Numbered from the stretch's first letter, positions 23,472 through 31,777 are shown. The stretch is 64,000 bases of DNA from Latilactobacillus sakei subsp. sakei DSM 20017 = JCM 1157 (GCF_002370355.1 NZ_AP017929.1:930001-994000); one strand, 5' to 3'. Numbers and translations: made by a program. The notes: generated by a model not told the origin, from the sequence alone.

Positions 23472-24504
23472 GGCAAATTACAAGTTTAATCCGAACAAGC
23501 CCGGAATCTTTCAATGGCAGTCTGTTGATGATGTATTTTTAATGGTCGTTGATTAATTAGTTCAAGTGCTGCTAGGATCTCATCAGTCGTTACTTGGCTA
23601 AAATTGGTCTTTTTCGGGAAGAACCAGCGTAACCGTCTATTAAAATATTCATTGGAACCTCGCTCCCATGGTGAATATGGATGGCAAAAATAAACTTTGA
23701 TCTGATAATCCTGTTCTAAGGCCTGATAATTGGCAAACTCTTTACCATGATCAACAGTAATGGATTTTACTTGGGGACCGAAGGCCCCCATAAACTTGCC
23801 AAAGGCGGTGTTTAGAGCCTTAGCCGTTCTATTAGGGGCTTTGATGGCCCATAGAAGTCGGGTCTTACGTTCTACGAATGTAACCAGACATGATCGTGAC
23901 TCACTTCGACTAGAAAGCACCGTATCTACTTCCCAATGACCAAAAGCTAACCGTTGATTAACAGTTGTTGGCCGTTGTTCGATGGAAGTCCCACTTGTAA
24001 ATTTCCCACGATTTTCGCTCACTCGGTGCTGGCGGACATTCCGATTGGGTAGATCAGTCAATTTGAAGGGGAGCCAGCCACGATTAAGCCAATTATAAAT
24101 TGACGCAGTGCTCAAGTTATAAGCGGCCGCAATGGTTTCTGGTGACCAGGTTAATCGTAAGTGATTGGTAATTAAAGTCGCTAATGCTGCCGTCAGCATC
24201 GAACGACGACCGCAATTCCGCCTTTTGCGATCTGCATCTTGCTGAGCTAATTCTGGATCATAAGGTTTAACTCGGTCCAACTCATAGCTAATCGTAGCTT
24301 TGGCGACGCCTAAGGCGTCAGCCATTACTTGGTAAGATTTATTCCCCTCATTGACCAGTTGTGCTAGTGCGCCACGTTGAAAACGTGATAAAGTAGATGT
24401 ACCCAAAGTAATCACTCCCTATATTGGTTGGAATTAGCTACTACCATTGTAAGTGATTGCTTTGGGCTTTTTAATTTCTGTTCGGATTAATTATAGAATT
24501 TGCC
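23472..24504 (-). mobile_element. IS30-family insertion sequence, copy 1 (ISLsa1-like)
   Basis: Spans 1033 bp between GGCAAATT and AATTTGCC ends, with inner inverted repeat TTAATCCGAACA on both sides. Same length and identical encoded protein as copy 2 at 30693-31725, but in the opposite orientation. There is no target duplication, and the flanks are two different broken genes (rmlA and tagD). It most likely resulted from recombination between two former copies, with loss of the DNA between them. Confidence 0.92.
23486..24415 (-). CDS. IS30-family transposase, copy 1
   Basis: A 309-aa DDE transposase. The N-terminal HTH ([40 protein letters not shown]) is at residues about 8-48. A second DNA-binding region ([25 protein letters not shown]) follows. 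The catalytic core has [27 protein letters not shown] and [23 protein letters not shown] carrying D, D and E. No lesion visible. Identical at protein level to the copy at 30782-31711, implying recent transposition or gene conversion. Confidence 0.95.
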   Translation of the reverse strand: MITLGTSTLSRFQRGALAQLVNEGNKSYQVMADALGVAKATISYELDRVKPYDPELAQQDADRKRRNCGRRSMLTAALATLITNHLRLTWSPETIAAAYNLSTASIYNWLNRGWLPFKLTDLPNRNVRQHRVSENRGKFTSGTSIEQRPTTVNQRLAFGHWEVDTVLSSRSESRSCLVTFVERKTRLLWAIKAPNRTAKALNTAFGKFMGAFGPQVKSITVDHGKEFANYQALEQDYQIKVYFCHPYSPWERGSNEYFNRRLRWFFPKKTNFSQVTTDEILAALELINQRPLKIHHQQTAIERFRACSD

Positions 24505-24715
24505 AGCTATTAAATATGTTGATGAAGTGATTCCAGAAACAGATTGGGAACAAAAGAAAACTGACGTTGCTAAGTATGATATTGATACATTTGTCATGGG
24601 TGATGATTGGAAAGGTCAATTTGACTTCCTAAAAGATCAATGTGAAGTAATCTACTTACCAAGAACAGAAGGTATTTCAACAAGTAAAATTAAAAACGAT
24701 TTGAACATCAACTAA
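24505..24715 (+). pseudogene. 3' fragment of tagD (glycerol-3-phosphate cytidylyltransferase)
   Basis: About 70 codons (YVDEVIPETDWEQKKTDVAKYDIDTFVMGDDWKGQFDFLKDQCEVIYLPRTEGISTSKIK). These match the C-terminal half of TagD, which makes CDP-glycerol for teichoic acid or glycerol-containing EPS. The HxGH-containing N-terminal half is missing; the fragment begins at the IS30 end. A TTG at the IS junction could start a short peptide, but the enzyme cannot be active. It is followed by a terminator that once closed the EPS operon. Confidence 0.92.
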
Positions 24716-24718
24716 AAT

Positions 24719-24758
24719 AAAAGGTCTCTCATTCTTACGAGAGGCCTTTTATTTTTTA
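24719..24758. terminator. Terminator between tagD remnant and sigH
   Basis: AAAAGGTCTCTC-ATTCTTA-CGAGAGGCCTTTT followed by an AT-rich tail, placed between convergent genes. Works for both directions. Confidence 0.85.
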
Positions 24759-25304
24759 TTAGATTAACAACTTACTAAACTCCTTCTGCACCCTAAATTT
24801 AATATTATTAGCCGTTCGCCGCGTGATGTTTAAGTCCACGGCGATTTCTTTTAGGCTGGCGTTGGCAAAGTAGCGTAGGACTAGGAAGCGACGTTCACGC
24901 GGGTCGCAGACCTGATAGAGTTTTTCGAAGAGGTCGTTATAGATGACGGCATTATCTGGGTCGCAGTGGGGATCACTGATTTGGTCGAGGTAGTCCATTA
25001 GGGCATCGTCTTCAGATAGACGGTTAACGAAACCGATTTGTTTGTTCCGGCCGTTTTCTTGTCTGAAGTGTCGCATCGTGGCCCATTTAATCGCTTGGTA
25101 AGCGTAGACGATGAATTCGTGCTCTCGGGTCTCAGGATCGCCTGGAAAGCGCTGATAGGCATCAATGAAGGTCAGGATGGCTTCTTGGTAGAGATCATCG
25201 AAATTCTCGTGATAACGATTAATATGGAGTGATTTGAGCGCCCCGTAAATAAAGTTGTCGTCTTGGAGTAAGAGGTTAAAAGCGGCTTGGTTAGATTTGG
25301 TCAT
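24759..25304 (-). CDS. sigH: SigH/ComX-like alternative sigma factor
   Basis: A 181-aa sigma-70 family protein with region 2 (FDDLYQEAILTFIDAYQRF, then FIVYAYQAIKWATMRHFRQE). Region 4 has a C-terminal HTH (DPRERRFLVLRYFANASLKEIAVDLNITRRTANNIKFRVQKEF). Regions 1 and 3 are minimal, as in SigH/ComX of Gram-positive cocci and lactobacilli, where it switches on late DNA-uptake genes. The symbol rests on family resemblance and on the ComK-like gene upstream in the same orientation. The start has GGATGAGAC upstream. No DNA-uptake genes are in the window. Confidence 0.8.
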   Translation of the reverse strand: MTKSNQAAFNLLLQDDNFIYGALKSLHINRYHENFDDLYQEAILTFIDAYQRFPGDPETREHEFIVYAYQAIKWATMRHFRQENGRNKQIGFVNRLSEDDALMDYLDQISDPHCDPDNAVIYNDLFEKLYQVCDPRERRFLVLRYFANASLKEIAVDLNITRRTANNIKFRVQKEFSKLLI

Positions 25305-25508
25305 TGTGTCTCATCCTTTAGGCCGCGAGCTCGCAGTGAATTTTCCCGGTAAGTTCACTATAACGACTTAGCGGTCAAAAGAATAACGACCGTTTTTGAT
25401 GATTAATCAGAATGAAACGTTGGTTTTATAGGAATTCGTAAGTAGTAATTTCTGAAACAAGTATTATTTAACCTTGAAAATCGGTGAAAAGCCAATATTT
25501 CGGGTGTT

Positions 25509-26327
25509 TTATAAATCGCGTAATTTCCTGATAAAACCGGGCACACCTTGTAAATACCAGCTAAATTCATGAATCGGATATTCCTTGTATTCTTGTATGG
25601 CCGCTTGGTAGATATAATTTGATTTGTGAATTTCTAAGTCATCTAGGAGCCGAATCAATTGTTGTGGGTTATTCGGTACCATGCTACATAATTGGCAATG
25701 ACAGTAATCATAGCTATGGATAATACTACTGTTAAAGCAAGATTGCAGTTCGATGGTATAGCCGAAGTTAGTTGCGCAAATCCCGAGGCTCGTGCGTAGA
25801 ATCCGGCCGATTGCGGCACATTGATGAATTTCGGTCTCTAACTGACGTCCTTTGTAGAGGAGTTCGCAATTTGTTTCATTCAGGAAAGTAATCCGCAGAT
25901 GATCACCAGCTTGTTCGTAGTATTTAACGTAGTGTAGCGCTAACCAACTCGCGTTTTGATGGGCAGTGCCACTAAGCGGTAGAAATTGGTATTCACCGTT
26001 AATTTGCGGTAGTTTCCGTAGGTGGCCGAAGTTATGATAGATGTGTCGCATTTGTGAGAAATCAATGAGTTGTTGACGGTTATACTGGCGCATTAATTTG
26101 CGGGTTGAAAGGGGCGTCGCTTGCAGGCCGTTGTTACGACTGATAATTAAACTGCGATGTTTATTAGTCGCTAGCAACATGGTATCGGAATTAATACGAT
26201 AATGGTTGATATACGGGCAACTAATTGATTCACGAAAGCGCAGATCATAATCGACGGTTTTGATTAAAGGTAGGCAATCTGGACAAACTGTGTGTTGGAG
26301 CGGGACGGTACGCGTATGTAGTAACAT
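25509..26327 (-). CDS. ComK-like competence transcription factor (extended)
   Basis: A 272-aa protein whose middle resembles ComK. YRINSDTMLLATN at residues about 43-55 corresponds to the ComK N-terminus. ATPLSTRKLMRQY and a block near residues 110-175 (FLPLSGTAHQNASWLALHYV, TFLNETNCELLYKGRQLETEIHQCAAIGRILRTSL) fit the ComK core. It is longer than Bacillus ComK (about 190 aa). A 40-residue N-terminal extension contains CPDC, and a 90-residue C-terminal part has CHCQLC, possibly metal-binding. ATG after AGGAGG. It lies 205 bp upstream of sigH, same strand. Recognition is by pattern only. Confidence 0.6.
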   Translation of the reverse strand: MLLHTRTVPLQHTVCPDCLPLIKTVDYDLRFRESISCPYINHYRINSDTMLLATNKHRSLIISRNNGLQATPLSTRKLMRQYNRQQLIDFSQMRHIYHNFGHLRKLPQINGEYQFLPLSGTAHQNASWLALHYVKYYEQAGDHLRITFLNETNCELLYKGRQLETEIHQCAAIGRILRTSLGICATNFGYTIELQSCFNSSIIHSYDYCHCQLCSMVPNNPQQLIRLLDDLEIHKSNYIYQAAIQEYKEYPIHEFSWYLQGVPGFIRKLRDL

Positions 26328-26518
26328 AGAAACCTCCTAATAAACTATTCAATTGAGGATAGCAAACATTAACAAGCGCTTACAAATTTAATGTGATTCT
26401 ATTAACAAATAGATGTTAATATATTAATATTTTTCTCATTTTTGAGCGTCTAAGGGTCACAAATCGGCCTGAGTATGGCATACTATGATTAGACTATGAT
26501 TAATGGGGGATTCTTTAA

Positions 26519-27421
26519 ATGAAAGTACGCAAAGCAGTTATTCCAGCAGCCGGTTTAGGGACACGTTTCTTACCAGCCACTAAAGCAATGGCCAAAGAAA
26601 TGTTGCCAATTGTTGATAAACCAACGATCCAATTTATCGTTGAAGAAGCAAAAGCTTCAGGTATCGAAGATATTTTAATTATTACTGGTAAGGGCAAACG
26701 GCCAATCGAAGATCACTTCGATTCAGCACCTGAGCTGGAACAAAACTTAAAAGCTAAGAATAAGACGAAGATGTTGAAGATGGTCAATGAAACCACTGAC
26801 ATGGGCGTTAACCTCTATTTCATTCGCCAATCACATCCTAATGGTTTAGGGGATGCTGTTCGTCTTGCGAAGTCTTTCGTGGCTGACGAACCTTTCGTTG
26901 TCATGTTAGGTGATGACTTGATGGAAGATGAAGTGCCATTGAGCAAACAATTAATTAATGAATATGAAGAAACACATGCCTCACAATTGGCTGTTATGAA
27001 AGTGCCACACAGCGAAGTTGATAAGTATGGTGTCATTAACCCTGAAAACAAGGTTAAAGATGATTTATACAATGTTAAGAACTTCGTTGAAAAGCCAGAT
27101 GTTGATAAGGCACCTAGTGATTTAGCCATTATCGGTCGTTACTTATTAACACCGGAAATTTTTGATGTCCTAGAAAATCAAAAACCAGGCCTTGGTGGCG
27201 AAATTCAATTAACAGATGCTATCGACGAATTGAACAAGACACAACGCGTCTTCGCCCACGAATTCAAGGGCCGTCGTTACGATGTTGGTAACAAGTTCGG
27301 TTACTTAGAAACAAGTATTGAATACGGTTTGAAACACCCAGAAGTCAAAGATGATTTGAAGAAATATATTATCAAATTGGGTGAAGAATTAAAACAAAGT
27401 GAAAAGAAAGAAAATAAATAG
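26519..27421 (+). CDS. galU: UTP-glucose-1-phosphate uridylyltransferase
   Basis: Makes UDP-glucose from UTP and glucose-1-phosphate for glycolipids, teichoic acid decoration and EPS. The 300-aa sequence has the nucleotide-binding [34 protein letters not shown] (residues about 5-38), the region [22 protein letters not shown], and [15 protein letters not shown] near residue 250. Monocistronic with a GGGGGA site. The stop codon TAG shares its last G with the first base of structured repeat copy G, so the repeat forms the galU 3' UTR. Confidence 0.96.
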   Translation: MKVRKAVIPAAGLGTRFLPATKAMAKEMLPIVDKPTIQFIVEEAKASGIEDILIITGKGKRPIEDHFDSAPELEQNLKAKNKTKMLKMVNETTDMGVNLYFIRQSHPNGLGDAVRLAKSFVADEPFVVMLGDDLMEDEVPLSKQLINEYEETHASQLAVMKVPHSEVDKYGVINPENKVKDDLYNVKNFVEKPDVDKAPSDLAIIGRYLLTPEIFDVLENQKPGLGGEIQLTDAIDELNKTQRVFAHEFKGRRYDVGNKFGYLETSIEYGLKHPEVKDDLKKYIIKLGEELKQSEKKENK

Positions 27422-27539
27422 AGTGCTGACCATCGCGGTTAGTAATTGAGCATTAATTAAAAATTGGCATTAATCCAGGTTTTAGGATTAATGCTAATTT
27501 TAGATTAAGCGGAAATTATTGCGATAGGAAGCACGTTTA
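27421..27539 (+). repeat. Structured repeat copy G, starting in the galU stop codon
   Basis: Sense with galU. Starts GAGTGCTGACCATCGC and ends GCGATAGGAAGCACGTTT, so the outer arms pair (GCGAT/ATCGC and GTGCT/AGCAC). The centre is a perfect hairpin GCATTAATCC / GGATTAATGC. The arm sequences are unlike other copies, yet pairing is preserved. Confidence 0.8.
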
Positions 27540-27545
27540 AGTGAA

Positions 27546-27578
27546 GAGTGCTGACCATCGCGGTTAGTAATTGAGCAT
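27546..27578 (+). repeat. Truncated second unit G2
   Basis: A 33-bp exact copy of the first 33 bases of copy G (starting GAGTGCTGACC), offset by 125 bp. It marks a truncated head-to-tail second unit, directly before the terminator. Confidence 0.85.
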
Positions 27579-27614
27579 AAAAAAAGATCTCGTCATTGAC
27601 GGGATCTTTTTTTG
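27579..27614. terminator. Bidirectional terminator between galU and agrD
   Basis: AAAAAAAGATCTCGTC-ATT-GACGGGATCTTTTTTT, between convergent transcripts. Confidence 0.9.
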
Positions 27615-27621
27615 TAATGAA

Positions 27622-27759
27622 TTAGTCAATACTCTTTAGGTATTTGTCTAATTCAGCTGGTTTTTTAACTTCGTAGCTCCAGCCTGCAGAAACAGTTTTT
27701 GAGTTTAAGCGCATCTTTAATACGATGGCTTCTCTAACGTAATTTAGGACTTTTTTCAT
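27622..27759 (-). CDS. agrD: AgrD-like autoinducing peptide precursor with Ser in place of Cys
   Basis: A 45-aa precursor. N-terminal basic amphipathic part (MKKVLNYVREAIVLKMRLNSK), then SAGWS, then an acidic tail YEVKKPAELDKYLKSID. The tail matches AgrD cleavage regions in which a Tyr-Glu-x-Lys-x-Pro or Phe-Glu-x-Lys-x-Pro stretch follows a five-residue ring, as in Listeria AgrD and L. plantarum LamD. The ring position is therefore SAGWS. No cysteine is present, so a lactone rather than thiolactone is predicted. It starts inside the end of agrB (26-bp overlap) after an AAAGGAGGTG site. Too short for routine gene calling. Confidence 0.82.
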   Translation of the reverse strand: MKKVLNYVREAIVLKMRLNSKTVSAGWSYEVKKPAELDKYLKSID

Positions 27760-28306
27760 GAGATATCACCTCCTTTAAATGGGATATTGTGACTAGCACT
27801 AAAGTTGCCAGTGTTGCGGCACCAATCGGGATGACTAAAAAGTTGAAGCATAGACACAAAACTGAGAATAAGCAGAAAGCGGCAATTGTGATCCGATTAC
27901 GCTTAAATTTTTCATTTTTAACACGTTTATCTTCTATAAGCGGTGTTCCAAACCAGAAAGCAAGGGCTGATAGAAGCGAGAAAATAATCGCGACAGTGGT
28001 ATTGAATAATAGCCATTGCGCGAGATAGATGGCAACAATAGCCAGAGAAGCGGATGTCAGATAACAATTTAAATAGGTCCGACAGTGATAGCCGCCGGTT
28101 TGTGTATGAATGATTCTAAAGAGAATCACATAACCGACAGTGAGCCAAAATTGATGAGTGCTGAGCCCAAATAATAAGATGGAGGCCGTAATCAAAAACT
28201 CATTAATTGTTAGCTCAACGCCATAATTGTAGAAGACTTGTTCGTCTGCTGAAATCACTTTTTTTCTAACGAGTAGATTAGTAATCATTTTTGTAAGGTT
28301 TTCCAA
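27734..28306 (-). CDS. agrB: AgrB-type membrane endopeptidase
   Basis: Processes AgrD at the C-terminal cleavage site and cyclises it. The 190-aa protein has an N-terminal amphipathic segment and five or six membrane segments. The cysteine-protease motif is RIIHTQTGGYHCRTYLNCY, with the catalytic His in GYH and the catalytic Cys in the NCY position. I choose a TTG at 28306 because GGAGG lies 7 bases upstream; a longer in-frame extension overlaps agrC and has no ribosome-binding site. It sits between agrC and agrD in one operon. Confidence 0.9.
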   Translation of the reverse strand: MENLTKMITNLLVRKKVISADEQVFYNYGVELTINEFLITASILLFGLSTHQFWLTVGYVILFRIIHTQTGGYHCRTYLNCYLTSASLAIVAIYLAQWLLFNTTVAIIFSLLSALAFWFGTPLIEDKRVKNEKFKRNRITIAAFCLFSVLCLCFNFLVIPIGAATLATLVLVTISHLKEVISHEKSPKLR

Positions 28307-28322
28307 GCCAATACCTCCATTA

Positions 28323-29651
28323 TTAGTCTTGATCAATCGGTAATAAAACGAGCATATCGAAGTGTGTTTCGTCATAGGCTATTTTATAGTCACCATGGAG
28401 TCGATCAATACTCTTTTTAATAATATTAATGCCTAAGCCATGTGGTTCATGTTTAAACCAACCTTTGTTAGAAAGATTAATTTTGTTGCCTAAATGAGTT
28501 TCGGCATGAGAGTTATTAACAATTAATACCAGTTTATGTTTATATTCAAAAATTTTGACACTGATTTTTCTTTTTTCGGGCGGTAGTTTTTCTGTTGCGG
28601 CAACGGCATTTTTCAATAAGTTGATCAGGATGTTGGAAAGAGAAACGGGTTCTAACGATTCAGTCTGGACTTGGTCCACTTTAAGTGAGAGTTCGATATC
28701 CTTAGAAGCACATAGTTGAATATTGTTGTTTAAAACGGCATCAATATAGACATTCCCGGTTAAAACCTGGGCTTTAACCTTCTCCAATTGCCCTGTAATC
28801 TGGTTGACATAATTAATGGCTTCAGTATCAAGCTCATTTTCAATCATATATTTGATTGACATAATGTTTTCTTTAAAGTCATGCCGCATATGACTGAGTT
28901 CAAGTTCTTTTTTATTTTGAATTTTAATTTCGTTTTTTAAGACAGTAGAAGTCGCTTGAAGGTTAAGTTCAAATTCACGATTTTGATAGTAGAGGCTTAG
29001 TTGTGAAAATAGGTAAATCGTTAAGCAGATAGTGATATTGAGTAAAATAACCATAATTAGTATTTTATGGGATAACGGGCCCGTATTGTTAAGTTGTAAG
29101 TTGCCACTGATGATGGACATGAAATTGTCAATTAGGATGGCACCAATGATTAAAATACAATTCATAATCATCAAATAGTGATATGAGATATTTAAATTCA
29201 GTTTATTGAAAAAGTGGTAGTAGCCATAAATTAGAAGCAACATGATCGACTTCGTCAGAATATAGAATAGGATGCCATAAAAATCTGTAACGTCGATAAC
29301 TTGTAGGATATTTTTATTGAGAAGGTTGGAGAGTATTAACCCAGAAAAAATATCAGAGAAATAAACAAAATAGTAACCTAATGCAACAAAGTAAAAGATT
29401 TTAATTATTTTATCTTTAAATAGTAATATTGATGAAAGGCTGACAGCGATGGGGATTAGCAGTGCACGGATATATGGTATTGATTCAGAGATAAAAATAG
29501 TAAGGTATGAATCTATCGCAATGAGTGTGATTAGCACAGCAATCGCCCGGCTTCGTTGAATAAAACGCGTATTTAAAAATAAAATCAATAGTACATAAAG
29601 GATGGTCACTTCAATCACAGTCGGTGTAACGTAGATAATTAGATTAGTCAC
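28323..29651 (-). CDS. agrC: AgrC-type peptide pheromone receptor histidine kinase
   Basis: A 442-aa HPK10-family kinase. The first 215 residues contain about six hydrophobic helices for peptide sensing. The dimerisation region carries the phospho-accepting His in LSHMRHDFKENIMSIK. The ATPase domain shows the N-box LSNILINLLKNAVAATEK and the G-box PHGLGINIIKKS. The sequence overlaps the agrA stop by 8 bases, as expected for operonic partners. The ligand should be the cyclic peptide from the agrD-like gene downstream. Confidence 0.92.
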   Translation of the reverse strand: MTNLIIYVTPTVIEVTILYVLLILFLNTRFIQRSRAIAVLITLIAIDSYLTIFISESIPYIRALLIPIAVSLSSILLFKDKIIKIFYFVALGYYFVYFSDIFSGLILSNLLNKNILQVIDVTDFYGILFYILTKSIMLLLIYGYYHFFNKLNLNISYHYLMIMNCILIIGAILIDNFMSIISGNLQLNNTGPLSHKILIMVILLNITICLTIYLFSQLSLYYQNREFELNLQATSTVLKNEIKIQNKKELELSHMRHDFKENIMSIKYMIENELDTEAINYVNQITGQLEKVKAQVLTGNVYIDAVLNNNIQLCASKDIELSLKVDQVQTESLEPVSLSNILINLLKNAVAATEKLPPEKRKISVKIFEYKHKLVLIVNNSHAETHLGNKINLSNKGWFKHEPHGLGINIIKKSIDRLHGDYKIAYDETHFDMLVLLPIDQD

Positions 29652-30374
29652 TGAGAATCCCCCGTATACCGCATATAAATGCTTCTTGAACTTCTTTTTT
29701 TCGTCGACGGCTTAAATCTAGTTCTTCACCATTATCCATTAGGATGCTGGTGTTTTTAATTTCATTAATAAAAATTGGATTAACGGAGAATTTCCGATGT
29801 GTCCTCAGAAATCCCTTTTCAACTAGCGAATCTGTTATTTCTTGGAAGGTATAACCGATAAGTTCAAATTGGGTTTGATCGGCCAGATGGAGATAAACCT
29901 TCCGATTGAGTGATTGAACGTAAATAATGTCATCAAGATAGACTTTTTTATAGAGTTCTTCACCAGTTGTTTCGCGTAGTTTCAGTCTAAGATATTTGCT
30001 ATTTTCAAAAGCCACAGAGCGACTCAGCCGTGCCAGCAAATTATCAATGCGCTCACTGAGATGATCTTTAGGTAGAAAATCATAGATATCATATTGCAGG
30101 GTATTTAGAATTTCTTGTTCATAACGGGTGACAAAAATAATTTTTACCCGCTTATCAAGATTGCGAATTTTGTGGGCTAACATTTTACCATTAATTTTGG
30201 GCATATAAATGTCGATAAAAAGGGCGTCGAATACACCGGGTTTAAAGGCATCGAGTAGGTCGGTTGCATTTGTAAAAGTCTGATAAGTTGCTTTGATGGC
30301 TAATGATCGATCGATTTCTTGAGTGATTTTTTTAGAAAACACTGATTATCGTCACAAAATGCAATATTTAACAT
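29644..30374 (-). pseudogene. agrA: AgrA-type LytTR response regulator with N-terminal frameshift
   Basis: The natural start ATG at 30374 (after AAGGAG) reads MLNIAFCDDN, the expected receiver N-terminus with its acidic pair. That frame then stops within about 25 codons. From a GTG at 30342 another frame continues correctly as VFSKKITQEIDRS and on through the phospho-acceptor region ALFIDIYMPKING and the LytTR domain (IIYVQSLNRKVYLHL, FLRTHRKFSVNPIFI). One base is missing near 30343-30347. If real, translation from the GTG would yield a receiver lacking the Asp pair that binds Mg2+, so signalling would be impaired. Confidence 0.85.
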
Positions 30375-30503
30375 TAAAAGTGCTCCTTATATTACTTGAT
30401 TATTTAATATTCTATCACTATTCTTAATAAAATAGCATCTTTAACCTGTCACGTTTTTACCAAAAATGGCTATTATTATGCCCTTTTAAGTCATTAATAT
30501 GGC

Positions 30504-30525
30504 GTTAAAAGACGATTGTTAAAAG
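30504..30525. promoter_or_regulatory. Candidate LytTR-type direct repeat upstream of agrA
   Basis: GTTAAAAG occurs twice with a 14-bp offset (30504 and 30518), about 130 bp upstream of the agrA start. Paired short direct repeats are the usual AgrA/LytTR target, but spacing here is shorter than the classic one. The rest of 30375-30692 is AT-rich with no gene and ends at the IS30 element. Confidence 0.35.
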
Positions 30526-30692
30526 CGCTAATTACTTGAACGGTTAATATAAATGTCGCAACGGTAATTTTTGTTTCGAAAATAAATTAAATTAAATGCT
30601 AGAACTAAGCTGATTTTTTAGACGGCAAATAGTATAATATCCGAATTTAATTTTTTAATTAATTTAAATTAATTAAAAAAATTTTTAGTGAT

Positions 30693-31725
30693 GGCAAATT
30701 CTATAATTAATCCGAACAGAAATTAAAAAGCCCAAAGCAATCACTTACAATGGTAGTAGCTAATTCCAACCAATATAGGGAGTGATTACTTTGGGTACAT
30801 CTACTTTATCACGTTTTCAACGTGGCGCACTAGCACAACTGGTCAATGAGGGGAATAAATCTTACCAAGTAATGGCTGACGCCTTAGGCGTCGCCAAAGC
30901 TACGATTAGCTATGAGTTGGACCGAGTTAAACCTTATGATCCAGAATTAGCTCAGCAAGATGCAGATCGCAAAAGGCGGAATTGCGGTCGTCGTTCGATG
31001 CTGACGGCAGCATTAGCGACTTTAATTACCAATCACTTACGATTAACCTGGTCACCAGAAACCATTGCGGCCGCTTATAACTTGAGCACTGCGTCAATTT
31101 ATAATTGGCTTAATCGTGGCTGGCTCCCCTTCAAATTGACTGATCTACCCAATCGGAATGTCCGCCAGCACCGAGTGAGCGAAAATCGTGGGAAATTTAC
31201 AAGTGGGACTTCCATCGAACAACGGCCAACAACTGTTAATCAACGGTTAGCTTTTGGTCATTGGGAAGTAGATACGGTGCTTTCTAGTCGAAGTGAGTCA
31301 CGATCATGTCTGGTTACATTCGTAGAACGTAAGACCCGACTTCTATGGGCCATCAAAGCCCCTAATAGAACGGCTAAGGCTCTAAACACCGCCTTTGGCA
31401 AGTTTATGGGGGCCTTCGGTCCCCAAGTAAAATCCATTACTGTTGATCATGGTAAAGAGTTTGCCAATTATCAGGCCTTAGAACAGGATTATCAGATCAA
31501 AGTTTATTTTTGCCATCCATATTCACCATGGGAGCGAGGTTCCAATGAATATTTTAATAGACGGTTACGCTGGTTCTTCCCGAAAAAGACCAATTTTAGC
31601 CAAGTAACGACTGATGAGATCCTAGCAGCACTTGAACTAATTAATCAACGACCATTAAAAATACATCATCAACAGACTGCCATTGAAAGATTCCGGGCTT
31701 GTTCGGATTAAACTTGTAATTTGCC
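30693..31725 (+). mobile_element. IS30-family insertion sequence, copy 2 (ISLsa1-like)
   Basis: 1033 bp from GGCAAATT to AATTTGCC, flanked by the direct repeat TGAT (30689-30692 and 31726-31729), so it is an intact simple insertion. It lies in the region upstream of agrA and beyond the def terminator. Same sequence as copy 1 at 23472-24504, opposite orientation. Confidence 0.95.
30782..31711 (+). CDS. IS30-family transposase, copy 2
   Basis: Same 309-residue product as copy 1: N-terminal HTH, then the catalytic Asp in HWEVDTV, Asp in TVDHGKEF and Glu in GSNEYFNRR. The start follows GGGAG. With both ends and both target repeats intact, this copy is probably mobile and could supply transposase in trans to copy 1. 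Confidence 0.95.
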   Translation: MITLGTSTLSRFQRGALAQLVNEGNKSYQVMADALGVAKATISYELDRVKPYDPELAQQDADRKRRNCGRRSMLTAALATLITNHLRLTWSPETIAAAYNLSTASIYNWLNRGWLPFKLTDLPNRNVRQHRVSENRGKFTSGTSIEQRPTTVNQRLAFGHWEVDTVLSSRSESRSCLVTFVERKTRLLWAIKAPNRTAKALNTAFGKFMGAFGPQVKSITVDHGKEFANYQALEQDYQIKVYFCHPYSPWERGSNEYFNRRLRWFFPKKTNFSQVTTDEILAALELINQRPLKIHHQQTAIERFRACSD

Positions 31726-31730
31726 TGATA

Positions 31731-31768
31731 TAAAAAAGCCACTAGACCAAATCGGACTAGTGGCTGTG
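31731..31768 (-). terminator. Terminator of the deformylase paralogue
   Basis: On the minus strand AGCCACTAG-TCCGATTTGGT-CTAGTGGCT followed by TTTTTT, immediately outside the IS30 target repeat. Confidence 0.88.
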
Positions 31769-31777
31769 TAATAGGAA

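Noticed and set aside
27421-27578. Phage or plasmid attachment site (direct repeats 125 bp apart after galU)
   Set aside because: The repeats belong to the dispersed hairpin family with the same period elsewhere; no integrase is nearby.
19456-31725. Composite transposon or genomic island carrying sigH-comK-galU-agr
   Set aside because: galU and the flanking genes look like core genome, the IS elements are of different families, and copy 2 of IS30 has its own intact target repeats, so no composite unit is shown.
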